Shown piece after piece: positions 16,452 to 25,506 of a DNA stretch of 64,000 bases. The DNA is from UBA3076 sp964646435 (GTDB lineage Bacteria > Desulfobacterota > Dissulfuribacteria > Dissulfuribacterales > UBA3076): NCBI GenBank assembly GCA_964646435.1, contig CAZYEJ010000006.1, positions 1-64,000 of the forward strand. Direction: 5' to 3'. The stretch's first letter is position 1. Each line of letters starts with the position of its first letter. The notes beneath the pieces are model-generated. The model ran no database searches. It was not told the origin of the DNA and saw only the letters and a program-made list of their open reading frames with translations. The position numbers and the translations under genes were made by a program.

Positions 16452-17135
16452 TTAGCTCCATTTGCCAACTGGAGCCTCGCTTGGGATATCAATCAGCTTT
16501 TTAAGTCTTTTCAGGAAAAAAGACCTTGGTATTTCCTTTGCGCCAAGGCTTAAGAGGTGGAAACTAGTAACCTGGCAATCAATCATGGCAAAGCCCCACT
16601 CAGATAGTTGGCGTACAAGGGTCACTAATGCTGCTTTTGAGGCATCTGAAACTTTGGTAAACATTGATTCACCAAAAAATACCCTGCCCATTGCTATCCC
16701 GTAAAGTCCACCAACGAGTCGATCCCCTTGCCAGGTCTCTACTGAATGGGTTTTCCTTAGATAGTGAAGGTCAGTGTATGCCTCAATCATTTCCGGGGTA
16801 AGCCAGGTTCCCTCGCCCCTTTTTATTCTGGTCTCTGAGCAGGCCCTTATAACCTCCTTAAAGGCGTGGTCCAGGGTGACTTGAAAGCGTCCTTGCCGAA
16901 TGATTCGTTTAAGACGTCTGGATACGTGGAGGTCTGAGGGCTCCAGAATCAACCTTGGATCCGGGGACCACCAAAATATTGGTTCCCCAGGGTTGTACCA
17001 GGGGAATATTCCTTGACGGTATGCGAGAATTAACCTCGGGATGCTCAGGTCCCCGCCAGCAGCCAAAAGTCCGTCTTCTCTGGCAAGTTCGGGAGGTGGA
17101 AAGACCAAGTCTCCGGTTAGTAGATATACAGGCAT
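16452..17135 (-). CDS. aat: Leucyl/phenylalanyl-tRNA-protein transferase
   Basis: A 227-residue Aat, which adds Leu or Phe from aminoacyl-tRNA to proteins with N-terminal Arg or Lys, marking them for ClpS/ClpAP (N-degron pathway). Diagnostic runs are DGLLAAGGDLS near residue 20, YRQGIFPWYNPGEPIFWWSP near 39-58, and GGLYGIAMGRVFFGESMF near 142. Length is normal. It is divergent from hrcA and converges on the element at 16336-16445. Confidence 0.95.
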   Translation of the reverse strand: MPVYLLTGDLVFPPPELAREDGLLAAGGDLSIPRLILAYRQGIFPWYNPGEPIFWWSPDPRLILEPSDLHVSRRLKRIIRQGRFQVTLDHAFKEVIRACSETRIKRGEGTWLTPEMIEAYTDLHYLRKTHSVETWQGDRLVGGLYGIAMGRVFFGESMFTKVSDASKAALVTLVRQLSEWGFAMIDCQVTSFHLLSLGAKEIPRSFFLKRLKKLIDIPSEAPVGKWS

Positions 17136-17373
17136 AATTCAAGCGGCTCCACGGGCATCTGTACACAAGGTATTTCAAACCGGAGTTCTTTACACTAAAC
17201 CGAAGGATGATTCAACTCTTGTTTTCAATAGCAGCCGGACATTATAAAGGAAAGTTTTGTTAAGGGGAGCCTCTTGCGCTTCTCCGGTTGACACAGCCTT
17301 TGGTCAGAATTAGTGTCTTTCAGTACCTCAAGGTATTATTAAGTGCTAATAATGCTTGCGAGAAAAGTCACCT
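17136..17373. promoter_or_regulatory. aat-hrcA divergent intergenic region with candidate hrcA promoter
   Basis: TTGACA at 17288-17293 and TAGTGT at 17311-17316 (17-bp spacer) form a plausible heat-shock operon promoter. Downstream, AAGTGCTAA at 17341-17349 resembles the right half of a CIRCE operator (GAGTGCTAA). The left half is only TTAG at 17310-17313 and the spacing is not the standard 9 bp, so an HrcA operator here is doubtful. Confidence 0.4.
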
Positions 17374-18405
17374 ATGGATACAAACATTGACCTATCTGAA
17401 CGAAGCCGCGAGATACTGAAGACCGTCATTCATGCTTATATAAATGACGCGGAACCGGTAGGGTCAAGGACTGTTGCCAAAAAAGCCGGGCTTGGATTGA
17501 GTCCTGCTACCATCCGTAATGCCATGGCCGACCTTGAAGATATTGGTCTGCTGTTCCAGCCCCATTCATCAGCAGGGCGCCTTCCAACTGAGACAGGTCT
17601 GCGTTATTACGTGGACTTCCTTTTGGATAAAGAAGATTTGTCTTGGAGTGACCAGGTAGCTATAGAAAAGGGTTTAATGTTCAGGTCTGCTGGTTTGGTA
17701 GCAACCCTGAAGCGTGCTGTTCAACTACTGGCATCTTTTTCAGGACATGCAGCAGTAGTCAGTGCTCCCCGGCTTACCTGTGACCGCTTGATACACCTTG
17801 AATTTCTACGAATCCGGCAGGGTCTGATATTGGTCATCAGTGTATCTGACACCGGTACGGTGCAAAATCGATTTGTGCATATCGATTATGACATCCAGGA
17901 GGAGAAACTGGAGCAAATTTCCCAGTATATCAGCAACAAGCTTGACCACATGTGCCTGGAAGAACTCAGGTCTATGATTATAGAGGAACTAAAAGAAGAA
18001 AAGAAAATCTTTGACGTCCTTTTAGAGGACTTCCTTGATCAGATGAAGATGTCAACTGAGCAGGGAGAGGTTTTTATCGAAGGCAGACTCAATCTTCTTG
18101 ATAAACCGGAGTTTTCGAATGTCTCCCGTATCAGGGCAATTCTTCAGACATTTGAAGAGAAAAAGGCCCTTTTGACCCTTTTAGATAGGTGTTTGGACTC
18201 AAGAGGAGTGCAAATATATATCGGATCTGAAGGGCTTGGAAATAAGGTGCCGGGCTGCGGCATGGTACTGGCTCCTTATGTTGGAAGCGGCAGTCCCCTG
18301 GGGAGCCTGGGTATTGTTGGTCCGATTAGCATGAACTATGCCCGTGCAGTGTCACTGGTTGAATATACCGCCCAGGTTTTGGGCGAAAAGTTTAAGGAAT
18401 CGTGA
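17374..18405 (+). CDS. hrcA: Heat-inducible transcription repressor HrcA
   Basis: A 343-residue HrcA, the repressor of chaperone operons. The N-terminal winged helix is at residues 1-80 (ERSREILKTVIHAYI, GSRTVAKKAGLGLSPATIRN, HSSAGRLPTETGLRYYVD). The dimerisation and inserted GAF-like domains follow, ending with GSGSPLGSLGIVGPISMNYA near 305. It heads hrcA-grpE-dnaK, so it probably controls its own operon. ATG 17374 is preferred over TTG 17356 because the family sequence begins with this Met. Confidence 0.96.
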   Translation: MDTNIDLSERSREILKTVIHAYINDAEPVGSRTVAKKAGLGLSPATIRNAMADLEDIGLLFQPHSSAGRLPTETGLRYYVDFLLDKEDLSWSDQVAIEKGLMFRSAGLVATLKRAVQLLASFSGHAAVVSAPRLTCDRLIHLEFLRIRQGLILVISVSDTGTVQNRFVHIDYDIQEEKLEQISQYISNKLDHMCLEELRSMIIEELKEEKKIFDVLLEDFLDQMKMSTEQGEVFIEGRLNLLDKPEFSNVSRIRAILQTFEEKKALLTLLDRCLDSRGVQIYIGSEGLGNKVPGCGMVLAPYVGSGSPLGSLGIVGPISMNYARAVSLVEYTAQVLGEKFKES

Positions 18406-18408
18406 AAT

Positions 18409-18978
18409 ATGGACAAGAAAGATATGGAAAAAAAGCAGACAACTGGAGAGGAAGAGATCGAGAGCGCAGGTGGCGATGAGAATGATCTGGCCCAAAAGTT
18501 AGCAGACAGAGAGGCAGAACTCGAGCAATGTCAGGAAAAGGTGCTGCGAATGGCTGCCGATCTGGAAAATTTTAAGAAAAGGATAGAGCGGGAAAAATCG
18601 GAATATATGAAATATGCCTTAGAATCCTTTGCCAAAGAACTGCTACCTTTTCTTGATAACTTAGAACGAGCCATGACCTCAGCCAAGGATTTAAGGGATT
18701 TTGATAAGTTGATAGAGGGGCTTGATCTGACCATATCCGGCTACTTAAAGACCTTGGAACGTTTCGGTCTCAAGGTCTTTAGTGCAGAAGGGCAAAGATT
18801 TGATCCGAATCTGCATGAGGCCCTTACTGTGCAAGAGCATGAGGGAGTGGAAGAAAATACAGTGATAAAAGAGCTCTTAAAAGGTTATTCGCTTCATGAA
18901 AGGATCTTGAGACCTGCTCTTGTAATAGTATCAAAAAATGCAACAGAGGGGAGTGGACAAGAAGAAACTAGTGCTTAG
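18409..18978 (+). CDS. grpE: Nucleotide exchange factor GrpE
   Basis: A 189-residue GrpE, the ADP-release factor for DnaK. Residues 1-35 are acidic and disordered. A long coiled coil at about 36-90 contains VLRMAADLENFKKRIEREK. The C-terminal beta-wing carries FDPNLHEAL near 133 and ERILRPALVIVSK near 164, both family markers. It begins 3 bp after hrcA. Confidence 0.97.
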   Translation: MDKKDMEKKQTTGEEEIESAGGDENDLAQKLADREAELEQCQEKVLRMAADLENFKKRIEREKSEYMKYALESFAKELLPFLDNLERAMTSAKDLRDFDKLIEGLDLTISGYLKTLERFGLKVFSAEGQRFDPNLHEALTVQEHEGVEENTVIKELLKGYSLHERILRPALVIVSKNATEGSGQEETSA

Positions 18979-19051
18979 TTTTAGGAACAGTAAAATTACA
19001 ACTAGATCTAACTTTTTATATTGAAACTTTTTTACAAGGAGGATTTTCAAC

Positions 19052-20965
<1,914 letters not shown>

Positions 20966-21008
20966 GGGTTGATTCCGCTGAAAAAACCCAATCTGCGGTG
21001 CACAATAC

Positions 21009-21100
21009 AATAAATGTTGAATGTTGAATGTTGAATGTTGAATTAAGGTATATGCCTTTTAAATCTTCTTTCACAATTCAGCATTCAGCATTCAGTATTA
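21009..21100. repeat. AATGTTG tandem tract and inverted partner
   Basis: Four tandem GAATGTT-type units are followed by TTAAGGTATATGCC and CACAATTCAGCATTCAGCAT, so the ends can pair. A similar module, in inverted orientation, follows scpA at 55200-55282. It lies between the converging dnaK and phosphoesterase genes. Confidence 0.65.
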
Positions 21101-21111
21101 TCTATCAGACA

Positions 21112-21762
21112 CTAATTAAGCCGCGCGACAAAACTCCCATCATCCTGACTGTTGAACTCTATCCAGCCCGGATCTCTGAGCATCCCCGGATTGAGTATCA
21201 GAGTACGTCCTATTCGATCTTCCCCTCTGGATTCGTGTATGTGGCCTGTGAAGCAAAAATCAGGCTGTTTTTCTTCAATGAATTTCCTGATGGCGGTGCT
21301 GCCGACGTGGACCTCACCGCCAATCATATCGGCAGCAGTGTTGAAAGGAGGAGTGTGGGATATCAGGACCTTGACCGGTGCCTGTGCCACATATTGATAT
21401 GCCTTGTTGACAATGTTCCCAAGTTCTTCTTCAGAAAACTCGGTTGGGGTATTGAAGGGAGTGGGATTAGATCCTCCAACACCGAAGATTCCCAAGTCCC
21501 CCAGGACAAATCCCTTACCATGGATATTGATGCCAAGCTCATCCAGATAGTTCCCGACTGATGCCTTATCCATATTACCTGGGACAGCATATATTTTGGG
21601 ATTAATGCGCCTGATGACATCAAGTACGGTTGAGGCGTCTTCTTTTCCTCCAAAATTGGTAAAATCCCCTGTAATTATAACCAGATCCGCCTTTGAAAGC
21701 CCAGGGATCTTCTCAACGCCGGCATAGTCCATGTGGATGTCTCCAAAGGCTATAATGCGCAT
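21112..21762 (-). CDS. Metallophosphoesterase (YfcE/Icc-like)
   Basis: A 216-residue calcineurin-like phosphoesterase. Metal-binding blocks are GDIHMD near residue 7, GDFTNFGG near 32, GNMD near 62 (a GNHD variant with Met for His), SHTPPF near 135 and TGHIHESRG near 172. The GNHD His usually assists catalysis, so its loss may lower or change activity, although GNMD is known among archaeal-type members. The substrate is unknown. It follows the RRM gene by 14 bp, probably in one operon. Confidence 0.85.
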   Translation of the reverse strand: MRIIAFGDIHMDYAGVEKIPGLSKADLVIITGDFTNFGGKEDASTVLDVIRRINPKIYAVPGNMDKASVGNYLDELGINIHGKGFVLGDLGIFGVGGSNPTPFNTPTEFSEEELGNIVNKAYQYVAQAPVKVLISHTPPFNTAADMIGGEVHVGSTAIRKFIEEKQPDFCFTGHIHESRGEDRIGRTLILNPGMLRDPGWIEFNSQDDGSFVARLN

Positions 21763-21776
21763 TCGTCTTTCTTCTT

Positions 21777-22043
21777 TTACCAGGAGCGCTTCTTGCGGCG
21801 GTCATCTCGTGCCCTTGCTTCGTTTACCTTTAAATTGCGTCCACCGAGGTCCTTGCCGTTAAGAGCTTTTATAGCGGCATCGGCATCGGCATTATCCATT
21901 TCGGCGAAGCAAAAACCACGCGGTCTCCCTGTATCGCGATCAGTAATCCAATTGAAGGACTCGAGAGTCCCATACTGCTCAAGCATTTCGCGAACTTCTG
22001 CTTCCGTGGTATTAAAGGGCAAATTCCCAATATAAAGTTTCAT
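21777..22043 (-). CDS. RRM-domain RNA-binding protein
   Basis: An 88-residue single RNA-recognition-motif protein with RNP2 LYIGNLP at residues 3-9 and RNP1 RGFCFAEM near 44-51, followed by a short Arg/Lys-rich tail. Small bacterial RRM proteins of this kind occur in cyanobacteria and Desulfobacterota and are often cold-inducible. Its position just downstream of the cold-shock gene fits an RNA-chaperone role (inference). Confidence 0.92.
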   Translation of the reverse strand: MKLYIGNLPFNTTEAEVREMLEQYGTLESFNWITDRDTGRPRGFCFAEMDNADADAAIKALNGKDLGGRNLKVNEARARDDRRKKRSW

Positions 22044-22172
22044 TAATACATTCCTCTAAGAGCAACTGCTATTCATTAATAGTCGTTTTGGATGAAACAA
22101 ACTTTTAGTTTTAGTGGTTGCTCGGGTTTAAGGGTCATTATAGATAAAATTGGTTGGAAAAATAAAACGAAA

Positions 22173-22202
22173 AAAGCGGGTCCTCGAAAGCAAACCCGCT
22201 TT
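22173..22202 (-). terminator. Intrinsic terminator of the cold-shock gene
   Basis: On the minus strand, AAAGCGGGT and ACCCGCTTT (9 bp) close a 12-nt loop and are followed by TTTTTTCG. It lies 30 bp after the csp stop codon. Confidence 0.85.
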
Positions 22203-22231
22203 TCGGTGCTAATTTCCGAGTCCAACCGGCA

Positions 22232-22429
22232 CTAAGCGTGCACGTTGGACGCCTGGGGACCCTTGGGGCCCTCAACCACATCAAACTCCACTGTCTGCCC
22301 TTCTTCTAAGGACTTGAATCCACTGCCCTCAATGGCGCTGAAGTGGACGAAGACATCAGGCCCATTCTCTTGAGAGATGAAACCGAAGCCTTTTTGATCG
22401 TTGAACCATTTTACAGTTCCTTTAGCCAT
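22232..22429 (-). CDS. Cold-shock protein, CspA family
   Basis: A 65-residue single cold-shock domain with KGFGFI (RNP1) near residue 13 and DVFVHFSAIEG (RNP2) near 25. Such proteins melt RNA secondary structure and can act as transcription antiterminators. AAAGGAGG lies 8 bases upstream of the ATG. A 250-nt region upstream holds a promoter and a terminator-like hairpin, so expression may be controlled in the leader. Confidence 0.97.
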   Translation of the reverse strand: MAKGTVKWFNDQKGFGFISQENGPDVFVHFSAIEGSGFKSLEEGQTVEFDVVEGPKGPQASNVHA

Positions 22430-22579
22430 GCTCTTTACCTCCTTTCCTAAAAACTATGGGCTCTTTCGACCCATGTGTGTTGCACTTGCCATGGGTTCGA
22501 AACGCCCAAACGGAAAGGATCCGCCATGCAGGTAATTTCTGATCCATACAGAGTGTCATGTTTCCTCAAGGGCTTAACC

Positions 22580-22679
22580 ACAAAAAAAAGAGGCACTATT
22601 TGTAGCCTCTTTATTTACAGATCTGCCACTTGATAGCCTTATAGACCTACATATAGCTAATTCCAGCTATACATCCGTA
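22580..22679 (-). ncRNA. Candidate small RNA or csp leader attenuator
   Basis: On the minus strand a unit of about 100 nt starts just after a promoter (22686-22714) and ends in a hairpin with eight Us. It contains a perfect 7-bp hairpin, TATAGCT-GGAATT-AGCTATA, whose loop presents GGA, the core of CsrA/RsmA sites. The terminator lies about 150 bp upstream of the csp ATG in the same direction. Either an independent sRNA or the attenuated start of the csp transcript fits. No RNA family was recognised. Confidence 0.5.
22582..22612 (-). terminator. Intrinsic terminator upstream of csp
   Basis: On the minus strand AAAGAGGC and GCCTCTTT form an 8-bp perfect stem around a 10-nt loop, followed by a run of eight Ts. 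Confidence 0.8.
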
Positions 22680-22685
22680 AAACAT

Positions 22686-22714
22686 ACGATACGAAACATT
22701 TTTTCCAGTGTCAA
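22686..22714 (-). promoter_or_regulatory. Sigma-70 type promoter reading towards csp
   Basis: On the minus strand TTGACA (22714-22709), a 17-bp spacer and TATCGT (22691-22686): perfect -35 and four of six -10 matches. Confidence 0.6.
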
Positions 22715-22754
22715 TAAAAAAAACAGGAAGAGCCCCAACTCCGCTAATAGGAGG

Positions 22755-22920
22755 TGTTGAAAACAGCCGGACGATACCCATGGGAAATTTTATGTTCACG
22801 ACAAGTCAAAAGTAGTTTACACTTTGTTGATCTTGTATTTTGGCAGTGAAATTTGAAATTGGAAAAGATACAAGTATGTAAATACATTACCTAATTTCGA
22901 ATTTCGAATTTTAAGTTTCG
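22755..22920. repeat. Composite of dispersed repeat fragments
   Basis: 22796-22838 is an inverted copy of one arm of the 14.7-kb MITE-like element (ACGACAAGTCAAAAGTAGTT). 22849-22920 matches the left parts of the repeat copies at 7598 and 2. GAACCCTGAACCTGTGAACGC near 22974 recurs near 36117. There is no coding signal. Confidence 0.6.
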
Positions 22921-23016
22921 ACAACGGTTCATCCTATTAAATATAATTCTCCTCGGGAAATTTAACAAGGTGAACCCTGAACCTGTGAACGCCTATGATA
23001 TATGTAGGGATAAAAA

Positions 23017-23595
23017 ATGAAAACAGAGAAAAGGAAAAAACTAAAGGAGCTATATAACCAGTATGAAGAAGACGTGGCCGAGCTTAAAAAATCAGCGGCA
23101 TGTGTAAAGGGCTGTGCTGATTGTTGTATAAACGTTGGTAATATTGATATTACAACTCTTGAAGGCATTATTATCCTTGATCGGATGGCCACGTTTGAAG
23201 AGCCACTAAAATCGGAAATAAAGGTCAGGCTGGCTCGAAACAAGATGCAGAGAGAAAACGGAGAGCTTTCTCGATGCGCCTTTCTTAAGGCGAACAAGAC
23301 CTGCATGATCTACGATATCCGTCCTTTTAGCTGCAGGTGGCTCTATTCAGTCAAAAAGTGCGATGGTGCATCGCCTACCATTCACCGCAAGGCATCAAAC
23401 TCGGCTAGGCAGATAGTGAAAAAGATTCAACAGCTTGACTCCAACGGATATTCCGGGCACATCAGTTACATTCTCTTTTTGCTGGACAAGGAGGAATTCA
23501 GGAAACCCTATCTGCGTGGCAAGTTCAAACCTCAAAAGATAGCAAATTTTGGGCGAAGCCACGGGATATTAATCAATCGCTCAGTCTCGCGCTGA
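23017..23595 (+). CDS. YkgJ-family cysteine-cluster protein
   Basis: A 192-residue YkgJ/UPF0153-type protein. The motif CVKGCADCCINV lies near residue 29, and later Cys residues occur in RCAFLKANKTCMIYDIRPFSCRWL near 86-110. This pattern (CxxxCxxCC then CxxL..CxxYxxRPxxCR) is thought to bind Zn or an Fe-S cluster; the function is not established. It begins with ATG after GTAGGGAT, a weak ribosome-binding site. It is alone, upstream of the tetR-RND operon. Confidence 0.88.
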   Translation: MKTEKRKKLKELYNQYEEDVAELKKSAACVKGCADCCINVGNIDITTLEGIIILDRMATFEEPLKSEIKVRLARNKMQRENGELSRCAFLKANKTCMIYDIRPFSCRWLYSVKKCDGASPTIHRKASNSARQIVKKIQQLDSNGYSGHISYILFLLDKEEFRKPYLRGKFKPQKIANFGRSHGILINRSVSR

Positions 23596-23655
23596 AATTC
23601 AGGCCAAGGCGAGGAGGTGAAAGCAAAAGTCTCTGAAAATTTTTTAATTTTTCGC

Positions 23656-23693
23656 TTGACAACAAAATTTTTCCTTCTACGATGTGAATCGTA
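23656..23693 (+). promoter_or_regulatory. Promoter and palindromic operator of the tetR-RND operon
   Basis: TTGACA at 23656-23661 and TACGAT at 23678-23683 (16-bp spacer). The -10 box is the left arm of a perfect palindrome TACGAT-GTGA-ATCGTA (23678-23693), well placed for repression by the TetR-type protein encoded about 60 bp downstream. Confidence 0.6.
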
Positions 23694-23749
23694 AGTCACT
23701 TTATTTAATATGACGTCAGATTCATGGTGTCTGGTATGGAGGCCGAATA

Positions 23750-24370
23750 ATGCAAGAAGAGAAACTCTCACGTCGGGAAAGAGAGAAACTAAGGCATCGT
23801 CGCCAGATGCTTGCTGCTGCGCTCGAGCTTTTTTCGGAGAAGGGATTTCATAACGTCTCAATGCACGAGATTGCGAAAAGAGCCGAGTTTGCCATAGGTA
23901 CTCTCTACAAGTTCTTCAAAAACAAGGAAGATCTCTATAAGGCCCTCATGATGGAAAAGGCGGAGGAACACCACCGGGTCCTTATTAGGGTCCTTTCCGA
24001 GGAAAACGATGTCCTTACCGTGATCGACGACTACATTGCCGCCAAGGCTCGGCTTTTCGCCCACAACCTTGCAGCATTACGCCTTTATTTTGCAGAAACG
24101 CGCGGCGCGAGTTTCAATATCAAGGCCGGGCTTGACCAAGATATCCGCAAGCTGTATGACAAATTCATCCTGCAACTGGCTTCTGTACTGGAAACCGGTA
24201 TCCGTAAAAAGGTTTTTCGCGAGATGGATCCCTATCACATGGCCGTAGCCCTGGAGGGTCTCACCAATGCATTTCTCTTCTGTTGTCTGGAAGACCCGGA
24301 GCAGCATCCATACGGAGCTAACATTCCGGTGATCAGGGACATGTTTCTCAAGGGAGTCCTGGCCAAATGA
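23750..24370 (+). CDS. TetR/AcrR family transcriptional repressor
   Basis: A 206-residue TetR-family regulator. The DNA-binding domain is at residues 10-58, with RRQMLAAALELFSEKGFHN, then VSMHEIAKRAEFAIGTLYKFF. The variable C-terminal domain (about 60-200) would bind a ligand, plausibly a pump substrate. TATGGAGG lies about 8 bases before the ATG. It is the first gene of a tetR-MFP-RND-OMF operon and overlaps the adaptor gene by 4 nt, so it probably represses its own operon through the palindrome at 23678-23693. Confidence 0.95.
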   Translation: MQEEKLSRREREKLRHRRQMLAAALELFSEKGFHNVSMHEIAKRAEFAIGTLYKFFKNKEDLYKALMMEKAEEHHRVLIRVLSEENDVLTVIDDYIAAKARLFAHNLAALRLYFAETRGASFNIKAGLDQDIRKLYDKFILQLASVLETGIRKKVFREMDPYHMAVALEGLTNAFLFCCLEDPEQHPYGANIPVIRDMFLKGVLAK

Positions 24371-25503
24371 TGAAAACGAAATATTTTGTATTGTTTGCCC
24401 TTTTGCTGACATCGGTTTTTCCCTGGAGCGCGACGGCCGATCCGCCGAATCAGGGCAGCGGCGGACCGCCGCTGGTGACGGTTGCGGCAGTCACAGAGCA
24501 GGATGTCAACCCGCCGGCGGAATACGTGGGCCATGTGGAGGCCATCCAGAGCGTGGACCTGCGGGCCCGTGTCGAGGGTTTTCTTGAACAGGTCAAGTTC
24601 AGGGAAGGAAGTGATGTCAATGCCGGAAATCTGCTCTATGTCATCGAACAGGCACCTTACCAGGCCAAGGTTGACGCGGATAGAGCCAGCGTGAACCAGG
24701 CAACGGCGACCCTTACCAGGGCCCGTCAGTATCTGCAACGGGTCAGAACTGTTCGTTCTGGAGTGGTGTCCGCAACAGACATCGACAATGCCGTGGCCGA
24801 CGAACTCCACGCCAGAGCGCAGCTCCAGGAGGCCAAGGCCGATCTCGATCTATCCGAACTTGACCTGGGATACACTATGGTCAGGGTCCCAATCAAGGGA
24901 CGCATCGGGCGGACCGCTTTCACCAAAGGAAATCTGGTTGGGCCTGATTCAGGGCCTCTGGCGCAAATTGTCCAGTTGGACCCGATCCGGGTGATGTATT
25001 CCATCAGTGAAAATGACCTCTCGGCCGTCAGGGCGACGATTGGCGACTCCTCGCCGGACAAAAAGAAGTATGCCCTGATTCTCCGTATCAAACTACCCAG
25101 CGGCGAAATCCTTAAAACCGCCGGGCATGTGGATTTTGTGGATAATATAGTAGATGCCAAGACCGGCACCATTGCGATTTGGGCTATATTTGACAACCAT
25201 GACGGTTTGCTGCTGCCGGGACAGTATGTCACCGCTCTGATAAGCCGGAGTCAGGGCAAACAACTGCCGATGGTGCCGCAGGCAGCCGTCCAGGAAGACC
25301 ATGATGGGCGATATGTGCTGGTTGTGGATAGCGAGAACAAGGTCATCCAGCGTCGCATCACTACCGGGCCGGTTGTCTACACTCAATGGGCCGTCGAATC
25401 AGGGCTGGCGGCCGGAGAAATGGTCATTGTGCAGGGAGTGCAGAAAGTTCGGCCCGGACAGATTGTAAAAACCATTACCGAGGACGAACAGAACAGGATG
25501 TGA
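24367..25503 (+). CDS. RND efflux periplasmic adaptor (membrane fusion protein)
   Basis: A 378-residue AcrA/MexA-type adaptor linking the inner-membrane pump to the outer-membrane channel. A signal peptide covers residues 1-25 (ends near ATADPP) and there is no lipobox, so it is not obviously lipidated. The lipoyl half-motif VEAIQSVDLRARVEGFLEQV lies near 54-73, the coiled-coil hairpin at about 95-165, and the beta-barrel and membrane-proximal domains to the end (LPGQYVTALI near 285). It starts at ATGATGA overlapping the tetR stop and ends 3 bp before the pump gene. Confidence 0.95.
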   Translation: MMKTKYFVLFALLLTSVFPWSATADPPNQGSGGPPLVTVAAVTEQDVNPPAEYVGHVEAIQSVDLRARVEGFLEQVKFREGSDVNAGNLLYVIEQAPYQAKVDADRASVNQATATLTRARQYLQRVRTVRSGVVSATDIDNAVADELHARAQLQEAKADLDLSELDLGYTMVRVPIKGRIGRTAFTKGNLVGPDSGPLAQIVQLDPIRVMYSISENDLSAVRATIGDSSPDKKKYALILRIKLPSGEILKTAGHVDFVDNIVDAKTGTIAIWAIFDNHDGLLLPGQYVTALISRSQGKQLPMVPQAAVQEDHDGRYVLVVDSENKVIQRRITTGPVVYTQWAVESGLAAGEMVIVQGVQKVRPGQIVKTITEDEQNRM

Positions 25504-25506
25504 TGC

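Noticed and set aside
21013..21043. Tandem AATGTTG units as a possible CRISPR array
   Set aside because: The units are 7 bp and contiguous with no spacers; it is a simple tandem repeat, and no cas gene is present.
21028..21561. 177-codon plus-strand frame opposite the phosphoesterase
   Set aside because: It starts in repeat DNA and runs antisense to a gene with all phosphoesterase motifs.
23711..23718. TGACGTCA palindrome upstream of tetR
   Set aside because: An 8-bp palindrome can occur by chance and lies downstream of the better operator candidate.
24235..24810. 191-codon minus-strand frame over tetR and the adaptor gene
   Set aside because: Both plus-strand genes are clear family members; the antisense product has no recognisable features.
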